This document shows positions 15,539 through 24,178 of a stretch of DNA of 56,780 bases, piece after piece. The translations under genes were made by a program, and so were the position numbers. How positions within the stretch are numbered: the stretch's first letter is position 1; every line of letters begins with the position of its first letter. The notes below the pieces were generated by a model. The model did not search any database. It had not been told where the DNA came from and was given only the letters and a program-made list of their open reading frames with translations. Source of the stretch: Nitrospirota bacterium (lineage in GTDB: Bacteria; Nitrospirota; Thermodesulfovibrionia; Thermodesulfovibrionales; UBA1546); assembly GCA_021824065.1 (NCBI GenBank), contig JAKALU010000005.1, positions 1-56,780 of the forward strand. Direction: 5' to 3'.

Positions 15539-15618
15539 ATTATCACATAACTACTTACATCCGCAATTATTGCGTATACACCGCCAAAATGGAGGGATAG
15601 ACGCAATGCGTATATCCC
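15539..15618 (-). promoter_or_regulatory. Promoter and palindromic operators of the DUF4258/YgiT pair
   Basis: On the minus strand TTGCGG (15566-15561), a 16-base spacer and GATAAT (15544-15539) form a promoter. The -35 lies in the palindrome CGCAAT-T-ATTGCG (15562-15574). A second palindrome, GGGATA...TATCCC around ACGCAATGCGT (15594-15618), repeats the CGCAAT and GCGTATA words. Together they look like paired operator sites. Confidence 0.5.
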
Positions 15619-15762
15619 AACTCTGGATGAAACCTCAGAGTTTCCATCCCCTGCTATCTGTAAGATTCTACTAAACAGATTATTTAACTGTCAAAACAAA
15701 AAGTTGCTCAATCCCCTCTTTATAATTGACAAAGTTTTGCATTTCTTTTATGTTTAATAACC
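15619..15762 (+). promoter_or_regulatory. lipA promoter preceded by alternative hairpins
   Basis: AACTCTG/CAGAGTT and GGATGAAAC/GTTTCCATCC (about 15619-15650) can form two mutually exclusive hairpins. Further right TTGACA (15726-15731), a 17-base spacer and TATGTT (15749-15754) form a promoter whose start point would fall at or just before the lipA ATG at 15763. Confidence 0.4.
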
Positions 15763-16632
15763 ATGCGTCTGCCAGAGTGGATAAAGGTAAAGAGCTATAT
15801 CGAAGACCCGCTGAGGCGGGCAGGGCTTCATGATACAAAGAGTATTCTGAGAAACTATGGGCTCTCGACTGTCTGCGAAGAGGCGCGTTGTCCGAATAAG
15901 GGAGAATGTTTTTCAAAACCGACTGCAACCTTTATGATACTTGGCTCTGCGTGCACAAGGAATTGTAGTTTTTGTGCTGTAGAATCTTCTAAACCAAAGC
16001 CTCTGGATGATGATGAACCAGAAAGGGTTGCGATGGCAGCAAAAGAGATGGGATTGAAATATGTTGTGATAACCTCTGTTACGAGGGATGACCTAAGAGA
16101 TGGAGGAGCTCCACATTTTGCTAAGACAGTTCTGGCAGTGAGAAAGCATCTTCCTGGTGCAAAGATAGAGGTGCTGACCCCTGATTTTAAAGGTGATTAC
16201 AATGCGCTTAAAACAGTTCTTGATTCAAGACCTGATGTCTTTAACCATAATGTCGAGACCGTGCCACGGCTTTATCCGTATGTCAGGCCTCAGGCAGATT
16301 ATGCTACTTCCCTGAATGTATTGATAACTGCAAAAACCACAGCGCCTGACATAACAACAAAATCAGGACTGATGCTCGGACTCGGAGAGACCTTTAATGA
16401 GGTTGTTGGTGTATTGAAGAATCTAAAAGAAGTTGGTTGTGACACTGTCACAATAGGCCAGTATCTCAGGCCGTCTAAGCGGAATTTGCCTGTCAGAGAA
16501 TATGTGAGACCCGAAATATTTGATGAATATAAAGAGATCGCCCTTAATTTAGGGTTTAAATACGCAGCTTCAGCACCATTGGTAAGAAGTTCAATGAATG
16601 CAGAGGAGATGTATGGGAGGAATAATGTTTGA
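15763..16632 (+). CDS. lipA: Lipoyl synthase
   Basis: 289 aa. Both iron-sulfur clusters are visible: the auxiliary cluster Cys38, 43 and 49 ([12 protein letters not shown]), and the radical-SAM Cys64, 68 and 71 (CTRNCSFC). The C-terminal RSSMNAEE supplies the conserved serine ligand. It inserts two sulfurs into octanoyl groups on lipoyl-domain proteins. No Shine-Dalgarno is seen and the promoter -10 ends 8 bases before the ATG, suggesting a leaderless mRNA. The 3' end overlaps the aminotransferase start by 8 bases. No lipB or lipM lies alongside. Confidence 0.96.
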   Translation: MRLPEWIKVKSYIEDPLRRAGLHDTKSILRNYGLSTVCEEARCPNKGECFSKPTATFMILGSACTRNCSFCAVESSKPKPLDDDEPERVAMAAKEMGLKYVVITSVTRDDLRDGGAPHFAKTVLAVRKHLPGAKIEVLTPDFKGDYNALKTVLDSRPDVFNHNVETVPRLYPYVRPQADYATSLNVLITAKTTAPDITTKSGLMLGLGETFNEVVGVLKNLKEVGCDTVTIGQYLRPSKRNLPVREYVRPEIFDEYKEIALNLGFKYAASAPLVRSSMNAEEMYGRNNV

Positions 16633-17803
16633 GTTTAACAGGATTAAGAGGCTTCCACCATATGTGTTTGCAATAGTTAATGCCCTTAAGATGGAGGCAA
16701 GGAAAAAAGGCGAGGATGTAATCGACCTTGGCATGGGCAATCCTGACATGCCTGCGCCAAAGCACGTTATTGATAAACTCTGCGAGGCTGCAAAGAACCC
16801 TAAAAACCACAGGTATTCTGCATCAAAGGGAATTACGCAATTGAGGATGGCAATATGCGAATGGTATAAAAGAAGATTTGATGTTGATTTAGACCCTGAA
16901 AGCGAGGCAGTTGTAACTATTGGTTCAAAAGAGGGGCTTTCACATCTTGCCCTTGCCACTATTCAGCCCGGGGATGTTGTTATGACCCCAACGCCTGCAT
17001 ATCCAATACATCCTTACAGTGTGATAATCTCAGGGGGTGAGGTTACAAGCATTCCAATAGGTCCCGGAATCGATTTTTTTGAAGAGATGGAAAAGGCATT
17101 TAAAAAGACATGGCCAAGACCAAAGATGCTTATAATCAATTTCCCACATAATCCTACAACACAGGTTGTGGAAGGACTGGATTTCTTTAAGAAGGTTGTG
17201 GATTTTGCAAAAGAGAATAATATTATAGTTATCCACGACTTTGCCTATGCAGACCTTGTTTTTGATGATTATAAGGCGCCGAGCTTTCTTCAGGTTCCGG
17301 GTGCCAAGGATGTCGGAGTGGAGTTTTTCTCTTTGACAAAGAGCTATTCAATGGCAGGGTGGAGGGTTGGTTTCTGTGTTGGGAACAAAGATGTTGTAGG
17401 CGCATTGATAAAAATAAAAAGCTACCTTGACTATGGAATGTTCCAGCCCATACAGATTGCGAGTATCGTTGCTCTGAGAGGGCCCCAGGAATGTGTTGAG
17501 GAGTTTAGAAAGATATACGAGTCAAGACGTAATGAGTTAATGAAAGGTCTCCATAAGGCAGGATGGAAAGTAGACCCGCCAAAGGCAACTATGTTCGTCT
17601 GGGCAGAAATCCCTGAGCAGTTTAAAAAAATGGGCTCGCTCGAATTTGCAAAGTTACTTATTAAAGAAGGTGGTGTTGCAGTATCTCCTGGCATTGGTTT
17701 TGGAGAAGGTGGCGACGAGTTTGTAAGATTTGCCCTTGTTGAGAATGAACACAGGATAAAGCAGGCTGTGAAAGGCATTAAGAAGGTGCTCAGCAGAGGT
17801 TAG
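16625..17803 (+). CDS. Class I aminotransferase, AlaC-like
   Basis: 392 aa. [30 protein letters not shown] and [15 protein letters not shown] contain the substrate and PLP residues, with the Schiff-base Lys in SLTKS. It resembles the AlaC/YfdZ branch of fold-type I aminotransferases (alanine or related 2-oxo acid amination). The same type of gene often precedes homoserine dehydrogenase, as here. Start: GGGAGG lies 4-5 bases before ATG 16625; an upstream in-frame ATG at 16598 lies inside lipA and lacks a ribosome site. Confidence 0.9.
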   Translation: MFEFNRIKRLPPYVFAIVNALKMEARKKGEDVIDLGMGNPDMPAPKHVIDKLCEAAKNPKNHRYSASKGITQLRMAICEWYKRRFDVDLDPESEAVVTIGSKEGLSHLALATIQPGDVVMTPTPAYPIHPYSVIISGGEVTSIPIGPGIDFFEEMEKAFKKTWPRPKMLIINFPHNPTTQVVEGLDFFKKVVDFAKENNIIVIHDFAYADLVFDDYKAPSFLQVPGAKDVGVEFFSLTKSYSMAGWRVGFCVGNKDVVGALIKIKSYLDYGMFQPIQIASIVALRGPQECVEEFRKIYESRRNELMKGLHKAGWKVDPPKATMFVWAEIPEQFKKMGSLEFAKLLIKEGGVAVSPGIGFGEGGDEFVRFALVENEHRIKQAVKGIKKVLSRG

Positions 17804-17821
17804 AAATTGTGACTGTATGTC

Positions 17822-17915
17822 ATTCCGAACTTGTTTCGGAATCTCAAATTACGGATGGAAAATAAGCATGCTGAAATCGAAGACCCTGAACTTGATTCAG
17901 GCATGCTTCAGCATG
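17822..17915. repeat. Two REP-like palindromes between alaC-like gene and hom
   Basis: ATTCCGAA (17822-17829) with TTCGGAAT (17835-17842) form one hairpin. CATGCTGAA (17867-17875) with TTCAGCATG (17907-17915) enclose a second CCTGAA/TTCAGG hairpin. The sequence style matches dispersed repeats common in environmental bacterial genomes. Confidence 0.6.
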
Positions 17916-17932
17916 ACAATATAGGAGTTTAA

Positions 17933-19279
17933 GTGGGAAAAGATAAAATTTCTGTCGGCATCATAGGTTTCGGCACCGTCGGAACAGGCACAGCCCGGAT
18001 TCTTATTGAGAACAGGGATATACTTTCTCAGAGGACGGGCTTTAACATAAACCTCAAGAGGGTTGCAGATATTGACATAAAAACAGACAGGGGAGTAAAG
18101 CTTTCTGAAGGCACATTAATAAATAACGCAAAGGAAATATTAAATGACCCTGAGATCGATATCGTTGTTGAACTTATAGGGGGCATTCATCCTGCAAAAG
18201 ATTTTATACTTCAGGCCATAAGGAATAAAAAACATGTAATAACTGCAAATAAGGCGCTACTTGCAACAGAGGGCAACGAGATATTTGCCGAGGCAGAGAA
18301 ATACGGTGTAGAAATAGGGTTTGAGGCATCAGTTGCAGGCGGTATCCCTATAATTAAGGTTATAAGAGAAGGGCTCATTGCTAACAGGATTATGGCGGTC
18401 TACGGGATAATAAACGGGACATCGAATTACATCCTCACGAAGATGACCGATGATAAGGTTGAGTTTTCAGACGCGCTTAAAGAAGCGCAGCGTCTTGGAT
18501 ATGCAGAGGCTGACCCCACATATGATATAGAGGGAATAGATTCAGCACATAAACTTGCAATCCTGGCGTCTCTGGCTTATAACATACCTTTATCTTTTGA
18601 TGCTATCTATAAAGAAGGGATAACAAAACTTACATCTCAGGATATTGAATTCGCAGGAGAATTGGGCTATAAGATAAAGCTTCTCGCTATTGCAAAGGCA
18701 ACCCCCCCAGTCCCCCCCTTAGTAAGGGGGGGAGAATGGGGGGGTGAGGTGGAACTCAGGGTTCACCCTACAATGGTTCCGAAGGATTATCTCATATCAA
18801 AGGTTGACGGGGTTTTCAATGCAATCTACGTTCACGGCGATGCAGTTGGAGATACACTTTATTATGGAAGAGGCGCAGGCGATATGCCAACCGGTAGTTC
18901 GATAGTTAGCGACATTGTTGACATAGCAAGGGATATCAATAAAGATACGACAGGTAGAATCCCGGGCATCAGAAGTGTAAAAGGTGCGGAATCAAAGATA
19001 AAGAACATAGAGGATATAGAAGCAATGTATTATTTCAGGTTCTCTGCTTTTGACAGACCAGGCGTGCTTTCAAGAATATCCGGTGTATTGGGAAACTACA
19101 ACATAAGCATTGCCTCTGTTATTCAGAAGGGTAGAAAGGTTGGAGAGGCAGTCCCTCTCATTGTTCTCACACATAGAGCAAAAGAGAGGGACGTTATTAA
19201 GGCAGTAGCAGAGATTGATAAACTTCCAGTCGTAGCAGACAAAACACTTTATATAAGAGTTGAGGGAAAAGAGGAATAA
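17933..19279 (+). CDS. hom: Homoserine dehydrogenase
   Basis: 448 aa. The N-terminal NAD(P) motif is VGIIGFGTVGTGTA; TANKALLATEG, GGIPIIKVIREGL, INGTSNYILTKM and GYAEADPTYDIEGIDSAHKL are the catalytic-domain signatures. A C-terminal ACT domain (FDRPGVLSRISGVLGNYNIS) suggests threonine feedback. It reduces aspartate semialdehyde to homoserine. The start is GTG 17933 with TAGGAG about 8 bases upstream. Residues about 257-271 (TPPVPPLVRGGEWGG) are encoded by a 45-base palindromic repeat inserted in frame just before ELRVHPTMVP. Confidence 0.95.
   Translation: MGKDKISVGIIGFGTVGTGTARILIENRDILSQRTGFNINLKRVADIDIKTDRGVKLSEGTLINNAKEILNDPEIDIVVELIGGIHPAKDFILQAIRNKKHVITANKALLATEGNEIFAEAEKYGVEIGFEASVAGGIPIIKVIREGLIANRIMAVYGIINGTSNYILTKMTDDKVEFSDALKEAQRLGYAEADPTYDIEGIDSAHKLAILASLAYNIPLSFDAIYKEGITKLTSQDIEFAGELGYKIKLLAIAKATPPVPPLVRGGEWGGEVELRVHPTMVPKDYLISKVDGVFNAIYVHGDAVGDTLYYGRGAGDMPTGSSIVSDIVDIARDINKDTTGRIPGIRSVKGAESKIKNIEDIEAMYYFRFSAFDRPGVLSRISGVLGNYNISIASVIQKGRKVGEAVPLIVLTHRAKERDVIKAVAEIDKLPVVADKTLYIRVEGKEE
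18701..18745. repeat. 45-bp nested palindrome inserted in frame in hom
   Basis: ACCCCCCC (18701-18708) pairs with GGGGGGGT (18738-18745), and CCCCCCCTT (18712-18720) pairs with AAGGGGGGG (18724-18732). The 45-base length is exactly 15 codons. A similar G/C-run palindrome occupies 29805-29850 between genes. Confidence 0.8.
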
Positions 19280-19308
19280 GAAAAGCAATCTATTTTTAAT
19301 GAGTCCTT

Positions 19309-19776
19309 TTAAAAAAGCTTTGCCCCTTTTTCTATATCTTCGGTCTTTATTATCAGATTTTCATTTACAATACTGTTCTTAAGCAGAATAGGGCTGCAGT
19401 CTTTGTTTTCCCATACCTCGTCAGCAAGCCTGAACTTCAGGCTGCATTCATTGCATATGAGGTCTGTCCCTTCAACGCGATAGCCCTTTTTCTTTTTGTA
19501 ACATATATAACAGGCATCAAAATATGTGGATAAATCCCCTCTGCCGTCTGTTCTTACAAAAAAGTTTATGCGCTTGCCTGATTTTTTATAGGTGAAAAAA
19601 TGGACCTTTCCGTCGTTAATTTCTTTGATCGGTATCGTTATTATTCCGTCTTTAGGAGTGACTATCTTATGTTCTTTTGGCAGATTGCTGCAGCCGCAGA
19701 ATATTGCCAGAAAAGATAGCAAAAGCGAATAAAAGAAGATTCTTCTAAAATAAAAGCCTGTTTGTGTCTTTCTCAT
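19309..19776 (-). CDS. DUF2318-family lipoprotein
   Basis: 155 aa. A hydrophobic signal segment (residues 12-27) ends LAIFCGCSN, a likely lipoprotein cleavage site. The mature part has HFFTYKKSGKRINFFV, then DACYICYKKKKGY and LICNECSLKFRL, plus a later Cys, the metal-binding pattern of DUF2318. DUF2318 proteins commonly accompany FTR1/P19 iron uptake systems and FtsX-type permeases with a Cys-Cys motif; such permeases occur at 35713 and 39749 here. Convergent with hom. Exact function is not known. Confidence 0.8.
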   Translation of the reverse strand: MRKTQTGFYFRRIFFYSLLLSFLAIFCGCSNLPKEHKIVTPKDGIITIPIKEINDGKVHFFTYKKSGKRINFFVRTDGRGDLSTYFDACYICYKKKKGYRVEGTDLICNECSLKFRLADEVWENKDCSPILLKNSIVNENLIIKTEDIEKGAKLF

Positions 19777-19837
19777 TGTTATAAAATATTATAACAGACT
19801 GCTGTTTTCAAAAAACTCTTATCATGGAGACATAGAG

Positions 19838-20062
19838 ATGGGTGAAGATTGGATTGAGGTTTTTGTCACTTATGACCTTATGGAAGCAGAGATGATAAAA
19901 GACCTGCTTGAAAGCGGAGGTATATCCGTTGTTCTCAGGTCTTCAAAGGTGAGTCCCTACCCTGTAAATATCGGGAAGATGGGGGAGATTAAGATATTGG
20001 TCAAAGCAGGAGATAAAGAGACAGCAGAGAGGGTTATAAGAGGGGAAGAGGATAAGGAATAA
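19838..20062 (+). CDS. DUF2007-domain protein (putative signal transducing)
   Basis: 74 aa. VFVTYDLMEAEMIKDLLESGGISVVLRSS followed by KILVKAGDKETAERVI is the DUF2007 pattern, a small ferredoxin-like alpha/beta domain with unknown ligand. The start matches the family (W-I-E-V-F). It stands alone between the DUF2318 lipoprotein and the glutamate synthase operon. Confidence 0.85.
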   Translation: MGEDWIEVFVTYDLMEAEMIKDLLESGGISVVLRSSKVSPYPVNIGKMGEIKILVKAGDKETAERVIRGEEDKE

Positions 20063-20094
20063 TCTTCAATGTCCCTGCTGAATGCATTTTTTGA

Positions 20095-22521
20095 CTAAAC
20101 GTTCTCCACCATTTCCCACACGCCGCAGGGGCAGATGCCAGCGCAGAAACCGCAGCCGATACAGAGGTTATCATCAACAACATATTCGTATGAGCCGTCA
20201 GGATGTTCAACCCTGCTTATAGCGCCCCAGTAGCATGTTGCCTCACACATGTGGCAGTCTCTGCATGTTGCGCATGACATGCACCTTTCAGCCTCTTTTT
20301 CAGGTGTGAAATCGCCTTTGCAGACATCATAGTATTCTGTCCTGATTCTCTCATAAGGTATAACCTGTTTTATCTCAGGCCAGCGAGGTGCGTGCATTAA
20401 TTGATAATGGATTGTATCTGCAGCAATCCTCCCCTGGCCAATGGCATGCGTTACAAGCCCTGGCTTTGTTGCATCACCTATTGCAAATACCTTCACATCA
20501 GATGTCTGTCCAATATCATTAACAACTATCCATCCCTTTTCTGTATGTACGCTTGGCGGCAGGAAATCAAGTATCGGTACTTCGCCTACGGAAATTACCA
20601 CAAGGTCAGCATCAAGGAATGTGCTGTCTGTGAAATAAATTTTCTTTTCTTTTTTATCGTATTTTTCTGTGAATTTAGGCCAGAGTATCTCTGTGCCTTT
20701 TGTCTTTGCTATCTCCATCTCTTTGCCAAATGCTGCTGGTTTTTGAATGTCAACAGCTATTACAGATTTAGCTCCGCAATTAAATGCCTGCGAGGCAACA
20801 TCCATCCCAACATTACCAGCGCCTATGACAACAATATTCTTGCCTTTCAATTCTGGAAGGTCTCCAAAATTAATGCCTTTAAGGAATTCTATTGCTGAGA
20901 CAGTGTCTTCAGAGCCGGGAAATTTAATTGCCCTTGGCTTATGTGCACCGCATGCAACAACAGCTATCTCATGGTTTTTGTAAATCTCCTCAAATTTCTT
21001 CTGGTCTATCTTTGCTTTTAACTGTACATTCACACCAATCTCAGCAAACCTTGAAAGTTCTTTTTCCAGTATCTCATGAGGCAGGCGCTCCCTCGGAATG
21101 CAGAGCTCGACCTTTCCGCCGAGTTTATCTGCTGCCTCGTATAGGTCAACAGTGTGCCCTTTTAATGCGAGCTGCCACGCAGCGCTTAACCCAGCAGGGC
21201 CTCCGCCAATAACACCGATCGTATGCCCCGTTGGCTTTTCTCTTTTCGGTGCTGGTAAATCCAGAGCAAGGCTTCCGAGTTTGTCTATCCGCAGAGGCGT
21301 ATCAACCTGCCCCCTTGTGCAACTCTGCATGCAGAGGTTAGGGCATATCTGTCCGCATACTGTTGCTGGCAAAGGGCTGTATTGTAATACAAGTTCCAAA
21401 GCCTCATGTAGTTTCCCCTGTCTTATTAATGACGCCCTCTTATGAGAAGGAATATGAGTGGGGCATGCATAAGCGCATGGCGGTGCATACTTCTCATTTA
21501 CCCAGATTGGCTTATTCCGTTTATCCCTTCCCGTTGTAATATATGGCAATAATGTCAGTTCGTGGTCCAGATATTCTGCGAATATACCGCCCTGCCCAAC
21601 CTCTTTTTCCCATACGCTTTTTCTGAAATCTGTGGTGGGCATCTTGAACCACTTTCGTGTCCTTTTCTCCTGAGGTGTATATGCTATTAACTTTTTCCAG
21701 TCGTCGGAAGAGCGTGTAAGCTCTTTGTAATATGACATCCGGTCGATTGCTTCGAGAAATGGTTTCATATTTTCTTTGAGCCATTCCCAGTCCTGAGGGG
21801 TTAAGTCAACGAGCTTTACATCTCTTTCGCTATATCCCTTTATCGGACCCCTTAAGTATATTGTTCCGCCTACCATCCCAACGCATGGACGGTAGCCGAG
21901 TATGTTTTGGGGATTTCTTGGGTTTACACCGCAAACAACAGCAATTCCCCCCGCCTTGAACTCTGCAAATGAGTCACCAACGTCCCTGAAATACCACGAT
22001 TGCGGAGGATCAAAACGGGGATTATGTTTTGTCATCGTGTCGCATCTCGCGCCTCCGCTTCCCTGAACATAAAGGACTCCCTGCGCAGCTGCATTAAAGG
22101 CTCCATTTGTTATGTCCCCTAAAACAGTTATTTTTGCACCGCAGTTTAGCCAGCCCACATCGTCAGAGACGCTTCCTTTAACAATAATTTCTGTGCCGAA
22201 CATCCCCATGCTTCCGAGTCTCTGACCAACAGGGCCTTCAACAGTTATCTTTATTGTTTCACCGCGGGGCCAGATGCGACCGCCGATACCATGCTGTCCG
22301 TCAGCAACTATATACAACTCTCTTGCACCATCCTGAACTGCCTGCTGGATTTGTTCTTCGAGGATACGGGAGGGAACACGTTTACCGTTCTCATTACCGT
22401 ATATAGTGACGACATTAAGTGAAGAGTTAAGAGTTGAAAGTGAAGAGTCTAAGGAGACATTTTTCTTCTTTTTTAACTTTTCACTTTTCACTTTTAACTT
22501 TTTGTTCTTCTTAGCACGCAT
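20095..22521 (-). CDS. Glutamate synthase GXGXG domain fused to GltD-like oxidoreductase and ferredoxin
   Basis: 808 aa. Residues about 35-280 are the GXGXG beta-helix normally at the C-terminus of GltB (GQHGIGGRIWPRGE, NCGAKITVLGDI, GMVGGTIYLRG). About 345-430 is the GltD Fe-S domain (CAYACPTHIP, CGQICPNLCMQSC). Then come FAD (IGVIGGGPAGLSAAWQLAL) and NAD (NIVVIGAGNVGMDVASQA) folds, and a C-terminal 2x[4Fe-4S] region (CATCRDCHMCEATC, CIGCGFCAGICPCG). It should deliver electrons from NAD(P)H to the FMN subunit encoded just upstream. Residues 9-35 are Lys/Ser-rich and encoded by a word repeat. The start overlaps the upstream gene by 11 bases. Confidence 0.9.
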   Translation of the reverse strand: MRAKKNKKLKVKSEKLKKKKNVSLDSSLSTLNSSLNVVTIYGNENGKRVPSRILEEQIQQAVQDGARELYIVADGQHGIGGRIWPRGETIKITVEGPVGQRLGSMGMFGTEIIVKGSVSDDVGWLNCGAKITVLGDITNGAFNAAAQGVLYVQGSGGARCDTMTKHNPRFDPPQSWYFRDVGDSFAEFKAGGIAVVCGVNPRNPQNILGYRPCVGMVGGTIYLRGPIKGYSERDVKLVDLTPQDWEWLKENMKPFLEAIDRMSYYKELTRSSDDWKKLIAYTPQEKRTRKWFKMPTTDFRKSVWEKEVGQGGIFAEYLDHELTLLPYITTGRDKRNKPIWVNEKYAPPCAYACPTHIPSHKRASLIRQGKLHEALELVLQYSPLPATVCGQICPNLCMQSCTRGQVDTPLRIDKLGSLALDLPAPKREKPTGHTIGVIGGGPAGLSAAWQLALKGHTVDLYEAADKLGGKVELCIPRERLPHEILEKELSRFAEIGVNVQLKAKIDQKKFEEIYKNHEIAVVACGAHKPRAIKFPGSEDTVSAIEFLKGINFGDLPELKGKNIVVIGAGNVGMDVASQAFNCGAKSVIAVDIQKPAAFGKEMEIAKTKGTEILWPKFTEKYDKKEKKIYFTDSTFLDADLVVISVGEVPILDFLPPSVHTEKGWIVVNDIGQTSDVKVFAIGDATKPGLVTHAIGQGRIAADTIHYQLMHAPRWPEIKQVIPYERIRTEYYDVCKGDFTPEKEAERCMSCATCRDCHMCEATCYWGAISRVEHPDGSYEYVVDDNLCIGCGFCAGICPCGVWEMVENV
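22421..22503. repeat. Word-repeat dyad in the N-terminal codons of the glutamate synthase subunit
   Basis: GAAGAGTTAAGAGTTGAAAG at the left and TTTTAACTTTTCACTTTTCA at the right are opposite-strand versions of the same word family. They encode the low-complexity segment running from KLKVKSEK to STLNSSLN. Confidence 0.6.
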
Positions 22522-24178
22522 AACTAATCTCTAACCTCTCTGCCATTGCCTTATCATCTATGCTCAATCCATCGGACATACCTATTGGAAGTTCTGTGCT
22601 TCTTCCCATAGGTGCAAATATTTTTCTGAGTTCCACATCAGCTGCCTTGAAGACCTCAACCACACGCTCTGCAACCCTGTCAGAATCAAGTCTTCTGTAT
22701 AATTTTGGATCCTGTGTTGTTATGCCTCTCGGACACTTACCCGTGTTACAGAGATTGCAGCGATTGTATTCGTCTCCAAAACAATCCGCTGTTGCCTGCA
22801 TTATATATTTCCCTATGGAAACAGCAGATGCTCCGAGCATTATAAGGGCTGCTGCATTTGCAGCTAAGTTTCCTTTTTTAGCAATGCCTCCTGCTGCAAT
22901 CAGAGGAAGTTCGTTCTGTTTCCCCTGCTTGACAAGGTCAAGGTAACACTCCCTTAAGTTTGATGCTATCGGGTGCCCCATCTTATCCATGGATACATTG
23001 TATGCTGCGCCTGTTCCTCCGTCCTCGCCATCTATTGAAAGCGCTGCTGCATAAGGATTCCTTGCAAGGTTATTTAAAACAGCACGTGCTGTCTTTGTGC
23101 CTGAGATCTTTGGATAGACAGGCACTCTGAAACCCCATGCCATTGACATTGACTGAATCATCTTTGCCACTGCCTCTTCAATTGAGTATTTTGTCTGGTG
23201 AGTTGGAGGTGATGCCAGGTCAACAAACTGTGGCACGCCGCGAATGTTCGCAATAAGTTTTAAAACCTTCTGTGCCATTAATAGTCCGCCATCACCTGGT
23301 TTTGCACCCTGACCATACTTAATCTCGATTGCAGCAGGGGCTTCTACCATGTAGGGCAGGGCGTGTATTATCTCATCCCATCCAAAATAACCTGATGCAA
23401 TCTGTATGATAAAATACTTCAGGTATTTTGATTTCAGAAGCCTCGGAGGCATTCCTCCTTCGCCAGAGCACATCACAACCGGTATTCTTTCCACCTCATT
23501 AAGATATGCCACACCCATAGCAAGTCCTTCCCACATCGGAGGCGATAAAGCTCCTACAGACATGCTACCGATCATTATTGGGTATATTTCGCGCACAGGA
23601 GGTATAAATTTACCGTTTACATTGTCAACAACCAATCCGCCATCTGTTATTTTTAATGGAAGCTCTTCTGGCGGTAAAATCCTTCCAAGCAAAGTCCTTA
23701 CTCTGAACTCATGTCTTCCTGCATCAAGTGCAGGGTCAGTGAGCATTGAAATCCTTGTGAATTTAAGCCTGTCAAGAGTTGAGATTGCCGGGTCATTTCT
23801 CCTTCCACCTCTTTTGTATCCTTCACCGCCTTTATTTTTGTAATGCAGGAATTTATTCTGGGGATTAAATTCAGGCTCTATCGCCTCATTAGGACATACC
23901 AATGTGCATGTGCCGCATCCGGTGCAATAGCGTTCCATATCTGTGACCTGTTCAACCACATGAGTGATATTTCTCACAGCAGTTGGTGTGGGCACAGGAC
24001 CTTCAGACTTTACAAACCTCTGAACCTTAACAGTCGGCTCAATAGCCTTAACAGGACAGACAGCAGTGCATCTGCCGCATCTCTTGCACCTGTCATCCCT
24101 CCAGCGGATTATATATGGAAACTCCCTTAATGAGAGTTGATAATTATGGTCTAACCTTATCCCTTGAGCTGGTTCCAT
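22511..24178 (-). CDS. gltB2: Glutamate synthase FMN-binding central subunit with N-terminal ferredoxin domain
   Basis: 555 aa. Two [4Fe-4S] motifs open the protein (CKRCGRCTAVCPVKAIEP and CTGCGTCTLVCPNEAIEP). The FMN barrel of glutamate synthase follows: GSMSVGALSPPMWEGLA, IEIKYGQGAKPGDGG, SIDGEDGGTGAAYN and LIAAGGIAKKGN. CNLCNTGKCPRG gives the 3Fe-4S cysteines. This is the archaeal-type, stand-alone catalytic subunit converting 2-oxoglutarate plus ammonia (from the amidotransferase partner) to glutamate. It overlaps the amidotransferase gene by 22 bases and the reductase gene by 11, so all three are coupled. Confidence 0.93.
   Translation of the reverse strand: MEPAQGIRLDHNYQLSLREFPYIIRWRDDRCKRCGRCTAVCPVKAIEPTVKVQRFVKSEGPVPTPTAVRNITHVVEQVTDMERYCTGCGTCTLVCPNEAIEPEFNPQNKFLHYKNKGGEGYKRGGRRNDPAISTLDRLKFTRISMLTDPALDAGRHEFRVRTLLGRILPPEELPLKITDGGLVVDNVNGKFIPPVREIYPIMIGSMSVGALSPPMWEGLAMGVAYLNEVERIPVVMCSGEGGMPPRLLKSKYLKYFIIQIASGYFGWDEIIHALPYMVEAPAAIEIKYGQGAKPGDGGLLMAQKVLKLIANIRGVPQFVDLASPPTHQTKYSIEEAVAKMIQSMSMAWGFRVPVYPKISGTKTARAVLNNLARNPYAAALSIDGEDGGTGAAYNVSMDKMGHPIASNLRECYLDLVKQGKQNELPLIAAGGIAKKGNLAANAAALIMLGASAVSIGKYIMQATADCFGDEYNRCNLCNTGKCPRGITTQDPKLYRRLDSDRVAERVVEVFKAADVELRKIFAPMGRSTELPIGMSDGLSIDDKAMAERLEISYAC

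Noticed and set aside
15545-15551. ACATAAC as the edge of another attC or attI site
   Set aside because: The 7-mer matches the box in the other sites, but no partner GTTRRRY box or L-box dyad is found at suitable distance.
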